From NCBI GenBank assembly GCA_003952965.2, contig CM025849.1:32299097-32363096 (forward strand): a DNA stretch of 64,000 nucleotides, given 5' to 3'. The first letter of the stretch is position 1. Each line of letters opens with the position of its first letter. Below, piece after piece: positions 34,553 to 46,399 of the stretch. The translations under genes and the position numbers were made by a program. Source of the DNA: Morella rubra. Its lineage: Eukaryota > Streptophyta > Magnoliopsida > Fagales > Myricaceae. The notes beneath the pieces are model-generated. The model saw nothing but the letters and a program-made list of their open reading frames with translations, was not told the origin of the DNA and made no database searches.

Positions 34553-37500
34553 TGCAGGTACTTAATTTTTCATCATTTTAATATAATCTTAATCCTTCAT
34601 TGGAAATCAAGTACCAAATTCGTCATCTTCAATTTTCTTTTTCCTCGCTCTCTCACTGTATTTTTTGGACGCTAAATTCCAGATTCACTAATGGTTGAAG
34701 AACAAAAGAAGTTTGGGATAGGAACACTGTCGTCGGAATTCATTACGAAATCTGAGGCGCTGCAATGTTTGCAAAAGTAAACAAAGAATCACTGTTTTTC
34801 TGTATTTTTCTTCCTTTTGGCTGCATTTTGACGCCATACATATAATGTTTCAAATATCAGAAGAAACGATGAGGATGTAGAAGAAGAGAAAGAGGAAATT
34901 GGGGAAGACATCGAAGAGGGACGAATCGACGGGGACAACGAGAGGGCCGGGTATAAGATCGCTCACGTCCCACGGTATAAATTCTCTATCTCATCTTAAT
35001 TTTTCATATGTCTTTCACAAATTTTTCCCGTTCTCTCTCTCTCTCTTTGTTACTTTGCTGCAGTCGGACTTAATGTCAAAATCTTAGGCACTCTATTTTT
35101 GCGACAAGTAAACAACTAAAGAGTGATTATCGGGAGAAAGAGTAAGGATATCGAAGAAGAGGAATTGAAGTGTACATAGACAGCATTCCAGAAGAAGATA
35201 GAATTGGCCAATAAGTTGCCCAATACCGTCCAGAAGCAATTGGATGTACGTACAGCAGTTGCAAAAACAGAGGTAGTTTTTTATATTATTTTCTATTCTT
35301 CTCTTTCTTTCGGTTACGAGGTTGCATCCTTTTGATGTTTGTTTTAGGTGCAATCGCCCTATTTTCGAGGTTGGGGCTATTGGAGGTTACAGTTCATTCC
35401 TACAGGGTTTCAGGATTCTGGTGAAAATCATGGGAAAGTGATTGCTCTCTGCTTCGTTCGGTCTAGTTTGGTTACAGAAGAATTTTTTCCTCTGAAAAAG
35501 AAATTTCATCTCTTCGAAGTCACCAGGGTCTTTAAAGGCTCCGTGGAATGGTGGTCTATTTATAATTCTCTTTTGCCGAGCCAGTAATAGGATTGGAAGT
35601 TGCAAGGTTTCTATCTGACTAGTGGAATCTTTTTCAGCTGGGAACTTGAGTTCTTAATTACTTAAAATTGGTATCCTTTCAAACAAGCAAAACTAGAAGA
35701 ATAATTAGATTGGGAAATTTCTTGTATTTCTCTCTCCCTTGTGGGAAAATGCCAGGTGGAAATGAGATACTGTAGCAGACATACTCAGCTCCCTTTCATT
35801 CTCTGTACGTGGTGTAACTTCACAGTCGTCTGATGCCTTTATGCCAAAAGCAAGGTGAGAATCTCATACTAAAAACAGACGAGTGTAAAGGTACCTGTAA
35901 ACCCAATAGGTATTCGCATGTTTAATACCTTTTATCAAAATGAACTCCAAAACCTGTGAATTTTGGATATCAACCTTTTTTCGTAACTTTTTCTTTCCGT
36001 TGCTTTTTGTGAACTCTCAGACAGGGGAGAGATTAAGTTGTTGAAACGGCCTTCCTCAGTATGTGAGTGGCCTGATTGTGTACAATTTACTATAAAGCAT
36101 AGAATATCATTACCAATCTCATGATTCATCGTGTACGTATCCACTAATTGTTTTGCAGGGACACAATTCAATTCAGTTAGCTTCTATGACTAAGAATTTT
36201 AAAGAACTCCACTGATATTGTGTCCCAAGTACATTGTCTGCCATCAATTGTTTTGAAATTGGCCAGCATACAGAGAACAGAGAACGAGGATTTCCTGGTA
36301 AAAGAGAGATGCCATTTTCTTGAATTTACTTCAAAGATTCATAATAGGATAGTTATTAAAAAAACTATTCAGATAAAGAAAAAAAAATATCTCTAGTTTT
36401 TATTTTCCTCTAATGATAGTATCAGCAGTTGCCTAGAATTGGACACCAACAACAACAAGAACAAGAAATCGAGGAGGAGATCAAGGATGGAAGAACGAAT
36501 CGACTCTGACGGCGAAGCTCACGACAAAGGACGATGAGAGTCGTATGTCAGCCGTTGACTCAGAATAATGGCCTGAGATGTTGGGCCAAAGACTGCTGCC
36601 CAATAAACCCAACACTGTCCTGAAGTAATTGGACGTAAGTAGTACGTACAAGAGTTGCAAAAAACATGCTTAAAGATATATTATTCTGTTTTCTTCTCTT
36701 GCTTTGGGTGATGAGGTTACATCCTTTTGTGTGGAAACTTCATTTCGGTATGTTTGATAGCAAGGTTTCTGTTTGTTGAATAGTGCCAACGTTCACCTCT
36801 TGGTATGGTGCATAATATTTGTGGGGGGATTATGTCTCGTACGGAAGCAAGATTCACATTATAAATGTCTTACAAATAAAATTAGTTATTTGTCATTGTT
36901 TTGCCTTTTCAATGCTGAACATATTAAAGGTGGCTACTTGGGATATTATTAACTGCATAAGCTTGTCATTCAGAATATATATATTAGTTGGAGTTAACAT
37001 TCTTTTATAGTTCTTCCAACTAGGATCAATGTTCAGAGCTTATTTTCTAGAGTTTTGTCCTGATTCTATTTAACTCGCTTTTTCATGCAAGATCACGAAA
37101 GCCGCCAATATGCGTGAGAGAGCGATGAACTGGTCGCCTAATCAACAATTTCAAAAAGGCCGTCCTTTTTGTTGGGGTGGAAAATTAAGGTAATTGATAC
37201 TTACTAAAATAACCGTATTTTCTATTGTTTATATATTACTGTTTATGTAAAACATACGTCTCAAGCACTCCCTGATGTGTTGAATTGCCTGCATGAAAGA
37301 TTTTCGTCGCATGCTGGAGCATATGAAGTCGATAGCTGAAACATGATGATTCAATCAAGTGCTTGGAACTCCACTGGTATTGCGTCCCAAGAACATTGTA
37401 TGCCATCAATTGTCTTGAAGTTGGCTGGCATACACAGGATGAGGATTTCCTTGTTACGAAGATATGACATTTTCTTTGATTTGCTTCAAAGATTCAAAAA

Positions 37501-38280
37501 TAGGATAATGATTAAAGGAGTCATTCAGATAAAGAAAAAAAGATCATCTATAGTTCTTTTGATTTTTATGGGAGTGTCAGCAATTGCTTGCCCAGGTTTC
37601 CAATTCATCAGCACCCGAATTGGCAAACGGCTATATCCCCTTCCTTTTTTTTTTTTTTTTTTTGAATTTCTGGTGTTGTTTGGCATCAAATTAAATTGTT
37701 CATAATTCTTCTTCATTGTACCCTGTTCTTGTACATAGTATAAGGTGAAATCAAGGAACTGTCTACTTGATGTAATTTTTGTACAATTCAAAATTTCACG
37801 ATGAGCAGATTTGCTCGGATGATATTTCTTTCCATACATAAATTTTGTTGATTTTTTCAAACATATACTAGTTTTGTTTTTTTGCTGCATGTGAAAATCT
37901 CTGGATTCAACCATCCTGTTACTCTTTAGCTGCAATAACCATCGGAAGACCAGTGTGGTATCTTAATAGGGGTCTCTGTTTAGATAGTGTCATTTTCTGC
38001 CTCTTGGTTAGCCCTATATAAGAGGATTAGTTATTCCAATCATTTAAGCATAAGATTTAAATCTATTTGGGTATTATTTCTTGTAACCTTTGAAATCTTA
38101 AATACCATTAATCATGCACCATGCATAATCATGAGGTTGAATATTATCAAATCTCCTCCTCTGATGAAAAAGAAAGTTGTCCCTCTAGGAATTTCCTGCT
38201 TGCTTCGATTTTCTTCCAAACGGCACCCTAGAAACATAACATTATGATTGATCATTTCATGGAAGATTGCTAAGCATCAA
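34553..38280. repeat. CNL 3' flank, copy 2 of the duplicated block
   Basis: Noncoding apart from the tail-like exon. 35340-35440 pairs with 3732-3830, 36030-36200 with 5093-5240, 37263-37830 with 7394-7850. The sequence GTACGTACAGCAGTTGCAAA near 35250 recurs as GTACGTACAAGAGTTGCAAA near 36640 and as GATGTACTTACAGCAGTTGC near 3655. The site where copy 1 has the hAT MITE is empty here at about 37266. Confidence 0.65.
34862..34999 (+). pseudogene. CNL tail-like exon downstream of the gene
   Basis: After an AATATCAG acceptor, the open frame RRNDEDVEEEKEEIGEDI, an acidic run, leads into AGYKIAHVPRYKFSISS-stop. The last part parallels the CNL tail DWPKISHIPRFELDED. It may be an alternative 3' exon or a remnant of a second gene's end. 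Diverged versions of the acidic stretch lie at about 4030-4090, 35140-35180 and 36440-36530. Confidence 0.45.
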
Positions 38281-38599
38281 CATATATATATATAGTACGC
38301 CTACGTGCAACAAAAAAATAAAATAAAATAAAAAGAAACAAAAGAAAAGGAAACTACAAAAAAGCCCATTTGGTGTTAGACTTCGGCAATCAGTTCAGCT
38401 TTCGTCTAAAAAAGTGCAGTAACGTAAAACAAAGGGCAAGAAATCTCTCCACCGGTAAACAACTGACAAATGTTATGTTGAACAATTCGTAGCAGTGTAG
38501 GGTGACATTTTCTTCTAATTTTTTTTTTTTTTTATGTATTATTCGTTTTTCACAAAATATAGGCTAAATTCCATTTCAATAGCAATCTATTTAGACGAA

Positions 38600-39658
38600 A
38601 TTAAAGCAGATGAAAATCCAGTTTTTCGATAATTTTTTAAATAAGAAATAAGTCCTTTTAATTTATCTATGGCAACATCGATATGCATATATTTAGATTG
38701 TAACATCTTACTCACTGTATTAATAGCAAACAAAATATCATACCAAATATTCATGCCTAATAAGAACTTAAAATTTTCAATCTCATATGTAGCTAAGCAT
38801 GTGGCTTCATTCTCTGTCTTAGGATCTTAATTCACTTGTTTCTGCATCTCTTATATTTAGAACTTGATATTTAATTGCTTTTACACTTTCAATGCGACTT
38901 TCCCAACGTGTTTGTGACAATGGTTTCAATGTCAATGTAGATATATTATCTTGTAAAATTTTCCATTGTTTTGTAGAAGAAGAAAATAAAGAATAAATGT
39001 GTTGTACCACTCCAAAAAAAGATATAGCTTTGGGACATGAGTTTGCCATATCACATAAACTATATTCAAATTATGACAACCACAAGGTGTATAAAATGCT
39101 CTAGGATTTATATCTAATAATCTCTTTTGTACACCTTGATGTTTTCCTTTCATATTTGATCCATTATCATATCCTTGTCCTCTTATATTATTAACATCCA
39201 ATCCATTTTTTTATGGCATTTAGAAGTTCATTAAAAAGACCTTTACCTGAGTTATCTCTTTTGTTTTTTCTTTTCTTATTTTTTTAACCTTTATTTGTTA
39301 CAAATCCTTTACTCTGCCTTTACATCACTTCATGCCTCTCTCTTTTTTTTTTTTCACTTCAAGACGTAGGCCTTCTGTCTTTCACTTAGTTGTTTTCTTT
39401 TCACGCCTGCGGCCTGTGTTGTGTCAGTTGTTTTATTTCACGTCATTTTTATTTTATTTTATTTTATTCAACTATCTTTTATAGGCCTTCTCGTTTCTTT
39501 TTCTCGAATCGTGGTTGCTTGTTAACCATGTATTTTGAGGCCTTTCTATTTTTTTTTATTTTTTATTTTTTATTTTATTTTCCTCTTACATTATGAGACC
39601 TTGCTCAAAGTGGGCCTTAGGCAACTGCCTAAGTTGCCTAAGGCTCGAGCCGGCCCTG
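38600..39658 (-). pseudogene. hAT transposase relic (DUF4371 / zinc finger MYM-type 1-like) with hAT terminus
   Basis: On the - strand, pieces in different frames read as consecutive parts of one hAT transposase: IRGQGYDNGSNMKGKHQGVQ and LLDINPRAFYTPCGCHNLN (39080-39200), ISFFGVVQHIYSLFSSSTKQW (about 38940-39030), SQTRWESRIESVKAI (about 38880), DPKTENEATCLATYEIENF with MNIWYDILFAINTVSKML (about 38690-38830). Frameshifts separate them. At 39643-39658 the sequence closes with CGAGCCGGCCCTG, the same right terminus as the hAT MITE at 7393, so the element's 5' end is at 39658 and its other end is lost. No C-terminal dimerisation domain seen. Same protein family as 1-319. Confidence 0.75.
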
Positions 39659-40371
39659 ATTCCATGCACGTCGTTGCTGGCAAACCACACAGTATTTGGA
39701 AGTTGGAACCGAGATTGATTGGCTCTCTATTGGGCCGGATTGCATATCGTACAAAATGATGGCCCATGAATCACATGCACACAGTCCAGATAAGATGCAG
39801 AGAGTTTGTAACGATTCAGTGAGGAAGTCGTAGAAAAACTTCTCTAATAAATGGATTAACCCCTTTTTTCCCTGGATTTCATCTTCATAAATTATTATGT
39901 AGAACATACTCCTAGTTAGACAAGATAGATTATCCTAGTTAGTTACAACTGAGTAATGGCGCCATTTGTCATTTTAGTCCTGTGTAACCGTTAATTAATT
40001 CCCATTTAGTTTTGGGCTCTGCTTGAATGGCATGTGAATGTGACTGTGTCGTGTTCCATGTTGGGTTACTTAATTACTTTAATGGGCCTGCCCAGATTTC
40101 CAATTCCTTAGCACTGGAATTGACAATTGTCTATTTGCTCTTCTTTTTTTTTTCTTTCTTTCTTCTTTCTCTTTTTTGAATTTCTGGTGTCCTCTGGAAT
40201 CAAAAGGAATGGTTCATAGTTCTTCTTCGTCGTAAACGTTTGTTGTATAGTATAAGGTGAATCAACTATTTGATGTAATTTGTGTCCAATTCAAAATTTC
40301 AGGAGGAGATTTGCTCGGATGATATTTGATCTTCCTATTCATAAATTTTGTTGAACTTTTCAAACTTTTTA

Positions 40372-40411
<40 letters not shown>

Positions 40412-42145
40412 CTGCATGTGGAAATCTTTTGACTAGTATTTAAAAAAGAACCATTAGATGCTCAAAAATTAAAAAGAGATATCACTTTCTTTCTTTTTTA
40501 TTTATTTTTTTTCAAGTCTCCCACTCCCTTTCTTTGATTAACCAAACGTGTATAAGTTGGTCCATATGACGTCTCGTGATTCGCCACCCACAACAAATCA
40601 AGAAGTCTATCGACTTGAAAGGAAGAACTTGTACTCCAAGGAAAAAACAAAAAAGAAAGAAAGAATAACATTTACTCAAGTAGAGATAACATAGTTAAAG
40701 ATTAGATCTTTACTCCACATGAAACTTCAATGGATTAGGTGAAGGCAATGAATGGATTTGAAGTAGGATGTCAACAGCTTTAACCAATCTAATTTTGTCC
40801 TAGCAGCCAGCGCGTACGCATCTTTTAAGTACATCAAACAATAAATATATAGCAAGTAATTTTATTTAATATATTGAGGACATCTATATGCACAAATTAT
40901 TAACTATATATTGTTGCAATTCTCGTTATTTAATCCTATCGAGTGACAATGAAACTTTAGCGACCGCCATAATTTTTCAAAAGAAACCATGACGTATGAG
41001 CAGCGAGGCAGACTGCTACCCGGGAAATTTTTTATGGCAACGATGAATGAATTAATTATTTGAGTTGAGAAAAATTAATATGAAAAAAATAGCTATAGCT
41101 ATTGATGGATTGCGACAACAGTAATTCAGCTTTTATTCTGTTTTCGTTTCTCTCTTCTCAATTAACTATTAATTTATCAATAAAATTTGCCATTTATTTT
41201 TAACGTTTGCTTAAAACTATTCTTTAATTAAACAGAAGGGGTTGCCCACTCCTTTAATCTTGCTCTGCTTCATACAATTTTTAATTGCGTGAAGAAGATA
41301 AGAGAAGGGTCCCAATTTTTTTCTTTTTGTAGAAAAAGAATTAAATACCCTAATTATGGGTTTACAAAAAATTGTAGACACATGAAGTGCTCTCTACTCT
41401 GCAAATTAACAACCCTCACCATATCAGACAAAGGAATTAATTTTATACATTTGAAGCACACAAAATCTCATAAACGTCATAAATGAAAGATATTGTGTGA
41501 ACTTGTGTCATAATTAATATCAAAAAACCACTATCCTATAATATCAAGTCTCTACTCCACTATCCTATATATAATACATTCAACTTGTGTTATGATATCA
41601 AAAAGCCACACAATCATTGTGAATAGTCCACGCATGAAAGATATTCTAACACAATATGTGCTGTACTCGCACAATGTCGAAAGAATTTCAATAAAATTTG
41701 TTCAAATACGCGCGTCGTGTTTAATTAGCACGGCAAAATCATATACGCGCGTCTTGGGTTTACCTTTATCTCGTCGTCGTTTGTGGATCAACCTCATCCA
41801 GCACTACCAGATCGGCTCGCGCGCGTGGATTTATAAGTCAATGATTAGTATTTAAAGAAGAATCATTAGATATTCACATTAGATTAGACATATCATTCAC
41901 CCACTTCCTTCATTTATTTATTTTTTCGAGCTACCCACTCCCTTTATTTGATTAACTAAAGGCTTATGAATTGGTCCAGACAACGTCTTGTAGTTCGCCA
42001 TCCTCAACAAACCAAGAAGTCAATGAAACATGCACGTAATTGCCAAGAAGTCTATATGTATACTCTATAAAATTTTGGATGTCAAATTGATTTTTGTTAC
42101 TGAAAGTAACTCTTTAGCGACAGCAAAAAATACAGAAAAGACAGC
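39659..42145. repeat. Duplicated flank block, copy 2 (pairs with 8.5-13.5 kb)
   Basis: 39690-40600 pairs with 8480-9380 and 41270-41830 with 13020-13530. At 40374-40411 there is a long poly(T) run. At 40835-40900, CATCAAACAATAAATATATAGCAAG..GAGGACATCTATAT is a degraded version of the CNL promoter region. No gene. Confidence 0.6.
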
Positions 42146-42480
42146 TTCTCATTTTTGTTTTTGTTTTTTTTTGGGTAAGTAAGAAATATATTGATCAGAA
42201 ACTAGCTAGTCATACACGCTCATAAGGTCAACAAAGCTACAAGTGTCCCATTCCCCACACATTGCAAGACAACCATGGATGGGGTGCACAATAATTCAAC
42301 TAGCCTACGCTAGCACACTGACCTAACATTTCCATATAGCATCCTCCAAGCCCCAAGTTGTGGCTATTCCTTCCGCCTGCAGAGAACGCTTGAAACCCCT
42401 TGAAACTATTTGAATACCACCTAAAAAGTGCTTTGCAAAATCTTACTCAAATTGATTAGCAAAATCAATAATAATGTATG
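42146..42480 (-). mobile_element. LINE 3'-end fragment
   Basis: A poly(T)-rich start (TTTTTGTTTTTTTTTGGGTA) followed by AGTAAGAAATATATTGATCA is, on the - strand, a typical plant L1 3' end before poly(A). It is interposed in the duplicated block between sequence matching the left copy. Coding potential is too short to name; no target duplication was established. Confidence 0.4.
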
Positions 42481-42842
42481 CTATCCGTCCTCGTGGTAAA
42501 CGAGGGATTCTAGAGATCTACTCGATCCAAAATTTTCACCAAAATTAAGGGTCGGCATTTTTTTATGAAAAAATCGGTTTAGACCCTATATAATGACGCA
42601 GGTACTAATGTAACCTTCCCTGCACTAACACTGCCCGATCGGCTCCCTTCGAGTCATTGACGCACCCTCTCCCTTTAGTTGATTAAGCAAAGGTTTAGTT
42701 GGCCCACGTGACCTCCTTGCATGATTTGCTATCCACAACCTACCTTAAGGTGAACTGAACAGGGCGAAAATTCTTGGAATCTACTTGGTTCATAAATCAT
42801 GATACTTATCTCTTGTCATATTTCATCCATCTGTTATTAATT

Positions 42843-43645
42843 TCAGATGGTTTGCATCTCACATTTAAATTTTCTATTATTTTTCACTTTTCAATTATTG
42901 GAGTAGTGATACATTGCATCTCGAACTATCGATTTCATGACACTTCACACCCATGAAGTATCACCCTTGTACACTTTGCACCGTCTGTTGTTAATTTGAA
43001 CGAAAATTAATATTTTAATTTAGTAAAATAACGAGTTTACCTATGCAAAAATATAATAGTACAAAAAATTATAAGAGTATAATCATCATTTCACTTAACA
43101 AAAATCTATATTCATAAAAAAATAAAACATTTGTAAAGTATCGTCTAAGTTAATGGCAGGGTACTGCAAAGTTTAAATAGATATATAATATTTAAGAGGT
43201 GAAATGTAACAAAATCGATCGAAGTGTAAAGTATTTTATTAATAGATAGTGAGCGAAAAATTGTATCTAATCTTAATATTTTATTTGGACGTTGGGGCGA
43301 GTACTAAACTTTCCTTCTCTATAGCACCACTTGAGAGGCTCTGGTCAAGTCAATGATCAGCAGTTGTTAAAGAGGCATTGGGTACATATATAACAATTTG
43401 ACTAATTAGTTGTCGATGTGGTCCTGCGTGATTCTGCACCCACTTGCAACGCCGGTGGAAGTCAATGGACAACATGCGGACCATTAGCGATAACATGAAA
43501 ATACATGTGCTGCTGTGTAAGAGAGTTAACGGCACGTATTTTAAGAGTTCTAGCCCATGGCCATGGCCATGGCTTATAAAAATGAAATCCGTATCAGATC
43601 AAATAATGGAATATCATAATGTCTACACTATACTCACCAGAAATG
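42843..43645. repeat. 800-base segment, near-identical to 54261-55054
   Basis: Differs from the second copy by scattered substitutions and small indels only, for example three CCATGG units at 43555 against two at 54970. The family is also present, more diverged, at 14510-15000/24224-24280 and at 26160-26900. Noncoding, with a TATAAAA in its 3' part (about 43573). Confidence 0.85.
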
Positions 43646-44169
43646 TGAAAGTTCTGGTGACAATATTTTAGTGTTGGTCAAATGTCGTGATCTTAAGAAT
43701 GCTTTTTATATTCCATGTTGGAGAAAAAGCAAAAAAAAAAATCTAATTCTAGATAGAAGAGTGAAGAGATGCTATTTTTGAAAATTTTATTCAATGAATT
43801 ATCTTGTGTCCAATACATATATATTCTGAATTTTCACTTTTTTCATATTTTATACACCAATTATTAATTCTAAATAGTTTACTAATTCCTATTAAAATGT
43901 TTAGTTATCTTAAGATGAAATTGAATCTTAGCACATGAAAATTACATTTTTACTCTCACTTATTTTTTATTGCGATATTTTTATATGGAGTAAAATCATC
44001 ATTTCATAGAACAAAAAAGAATTTAATTTTAATAATTAAAAATCTAATATTAGACAAATATAATAACATGAACACAAAAGTATGGTTTTACCCTCAACTA
44101 TTTTTTTTACTGTGATATTTTAAATGGGATAAAATTGTCATTTCAAACATAAAAAAAATAATTTTAAAT
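43646..44169. repeat. AT-rich flank matching 25.6-25.9 and 29.3-29.7 kb
   Basis: TTTATACACCAATTATTAAT, TTATCTTAAGATGAAATTGA and GTATGGTTTTACCCTCAACT recur in the three places. Similarity stops at 44169 inside AATTTTAAA, which marks the left border of the composite transposon. No gene. Confidence 0.6.
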
Positions 44170-44179
44170 GACACCGTTA

Positions 44180-44740
44180 CGTACTGATCGATCGCCAATA
44201 AAGCGATCGATCGGTTAACCTAATTATTAAAAAAAGATTTTTAGCCTAACAAATGACTTAATTATTAAAATTAATTACTTATAATATCATATTAATACAT
44301 ACCTCATACTGATAAATTATAATCATGTGTTAAATAAGCGTTATGTCACTAGTTTCTAACATCTTAATACCTTACTCATACTAACACAAACAAAATGCAT
44401 CTATGATGCAACATGTATAACTTATACATATTTTCTTAAAAATTAATGATATGTACTTGATATGTTTTTATGTAATCTAAATACATCTAACATACTTTGT
44501 TAATATATATTTCTATGTTTCTAATCATTTAAACTCACATTATTTCAAAAAATGAGGGTTAGATGAAAAACTATGTAGCGATTGAATATCGATCGATAGT
44601 ATAACACCGATGGATCGGTGTGTAGCGATCGTGCGATCGATCGGTCTTACGACCGATCGATCGATTGGTTAGTGCACCCAAACGACGATGGATAACACCG
44701 ATGGATCGGTGTGCATTATCGATCGGTGCGATCGAATGTT
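44180..44740. repeat. CGATCGATCG word field, left
   Basis: About ten GATCGATCG or near words, clustered at 44185-44215 and 44580-44740, including ACACCGATGGATCGGTGT, itself palindromic, at about 44607 and 44694. The middle part is AT-rich. Confidence 0.8.
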
Positions 44741-45063
44741 AAACGATAGTAATAAAATTAAAAAACGATTTCTTGTTAAATTCTTATATTACTTATTTGA
44801 TAAACCACTTATTTCGTTATTTTTGCCGACCAAAGGGTATATTGGTCATTTTACTTATATAAGTGTCGATAAAGAAATACAAATAGAAAAACATGTAAAT
44901 TGTAATCAAAGTTTTCTGCATATCCACAGATAAACAGAAATGTCTCAAATACGTAAATAAAAAAACCAAATCCAAATAAACACAAATGTCTCAAACAGAT
45001 AAATAAAACCATAAATCAAAATGTATGTCCCAAATAGATATAAAAAAATAACATAAAAATTCA

Positions 45064-46292
45064 TCAACGTCGAACAGCATCACGGAAAGTGGCCACGTCA
45101 TCAGGAATATCTCGGGAATCCTCTGTGGATCTGCCTCCGTCTTGAAATCATCCAGAGTCTTTTAATTTCTTCCAGCTGCTCGTTGACGTCCGCCATATGA
45201 GCCACGACCGACTTGTTGCGCAGCATTGTCACAGTGCACTCCCCATCGAAGGCGGTTTGGAGCTCCTTCATCTCCTCCTCTAATGACTGCATCTGCCTCT
45301 CAACAGGCTGTAGAGTGGCCTTCACAGTCGCGTTGACACGGCTGTCGAGGTCCGCAAATAGCTGGGCCACCCATGGAGGGGGCACTGCAGGTGCTCCCGT
45401 CTCATAGGTGCCTCTGACGCTGATGTCGAAGGCCGTTGCTGCTCTACGAGAGAACCGTCGAGTCAATGCCCCCTCCTGGCCCTGGCTTGGACAGAGTGAA
45501 CTTGTTCAGCGCTCTTAACCTCCTTACGTGTATCCGAGGCAGCGATCACGACTCCCGAGAAATGAGGAACTGAGTCAGAAACACGCCGTATGGGAGGCTA
45601 TATTCCTTAATTCCCAAGCCTCATCCATAATCAGCTCGAACATGTACAGGAAAATCTATCCGCGTCTGCTGACCCAGTAAGAGCATGCACTGAGCTCTCG
45701 TGAACGGGCACTCGGTGGAATGAGTTCTGCCATCGACGTTCGGCGTCCAGATAAGGTGCAAAATCCGCCAAAACTCACTGAACTCACTCTGCTTGATTAT
45801 GCTGCCCACCACTGCAGAGGTCTTCCCAGTCATCAGCGTCCACAAATCCTGCTCTGATGTCCTCTGTTCATCGTCAGGGGTACCGCCGGGAAAGCAGGGG
45901 GTCTCGGGCCGGGGCAGTTTAAGAAATCGGCAATGACGTCTGCCGAGAATAAGAACTGCACGCCTCGCACCTCTAGCTGCACCTCAGGTGCTCTATCTAC
46001 CGAGACGAGTGCACAGAAGAAATCTTGCACAACTGTGTCCACACAAAACCCCTCAGTCCACGAGAGCTGATGAAGAAATCCCTGGTACTCGAAGAGCTGG
46101 TAGAGGGAGTGCTCCTCGTACAATAAGCTGGTCAAAATCAGAGAGCGTCACAGGACGCTCTTTGGCCACTGGCCGCCCCCTCAAGTACTCCATTCGCCTC
46201 TCCAAGGTCATCATTGGATCAGCAACTTCCTGCTCTTGGGACGATGATCCCGTCCCGGTTCTCGTTGTGCGTGCGCGCTTAACTCCTGACAT
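45064..46292 (-). pseudogene. Transposon gene, putative plant transposon protein domain plus coiled coil (copy A)
   Basis: Starts MSGVKRARTTRTGTGSSSQE (46292). After a frame change come FEYQGFLHQLSWTEGF and the domain core VQDFFCALVSVDRAPEVQ then VRGVQFLFSADVIADFLNCPG, typical of the plant-specific transposase_32-like 'putative plant transposon protein' domain. Then DLWTLMTGKTSAVVGSI..WRILHLIWTPNVDGRT and, after a stop, a coiled coil (DLDSRVNATVKATLQPVERQ, MQSLEEEMKELQTA, DVNEQLEEIKRL). A last frame change gives DDVATFRDAVRR-stop at 45064. At least three frame breaks, so dead. Its GC content is clearly higher than its flanks. Role unknown; by position it may be the element's second, DNA-binding gene. 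Flanked on both sides by CGATCGATCG words. Confidence 0.65.
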
Positions 46293-46399
46293 TTTATGTA
46301 TACTGCAAAAGTTGTATATAAATATGTGTTAATAAGTAATCACAATAACGTATTACTTAAAAAAAAAAGTAATCACAATCACGTAATTATTAATGAAGT

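Noticed and set aside
40374..40411. Long poly(T) as a retroposon tail
   Set aside because: The flanking sequence continues the duplicated block (the left copy also has a T-rich run nearby), and no target duplication was found; likely simple-sequence expansion.
43555..43574. CCATGG tandem palindromes as a regulatory site
   Set aside because: Present as three units here and two in the copy at 54970; looks like slippage of a 6-base repeat.
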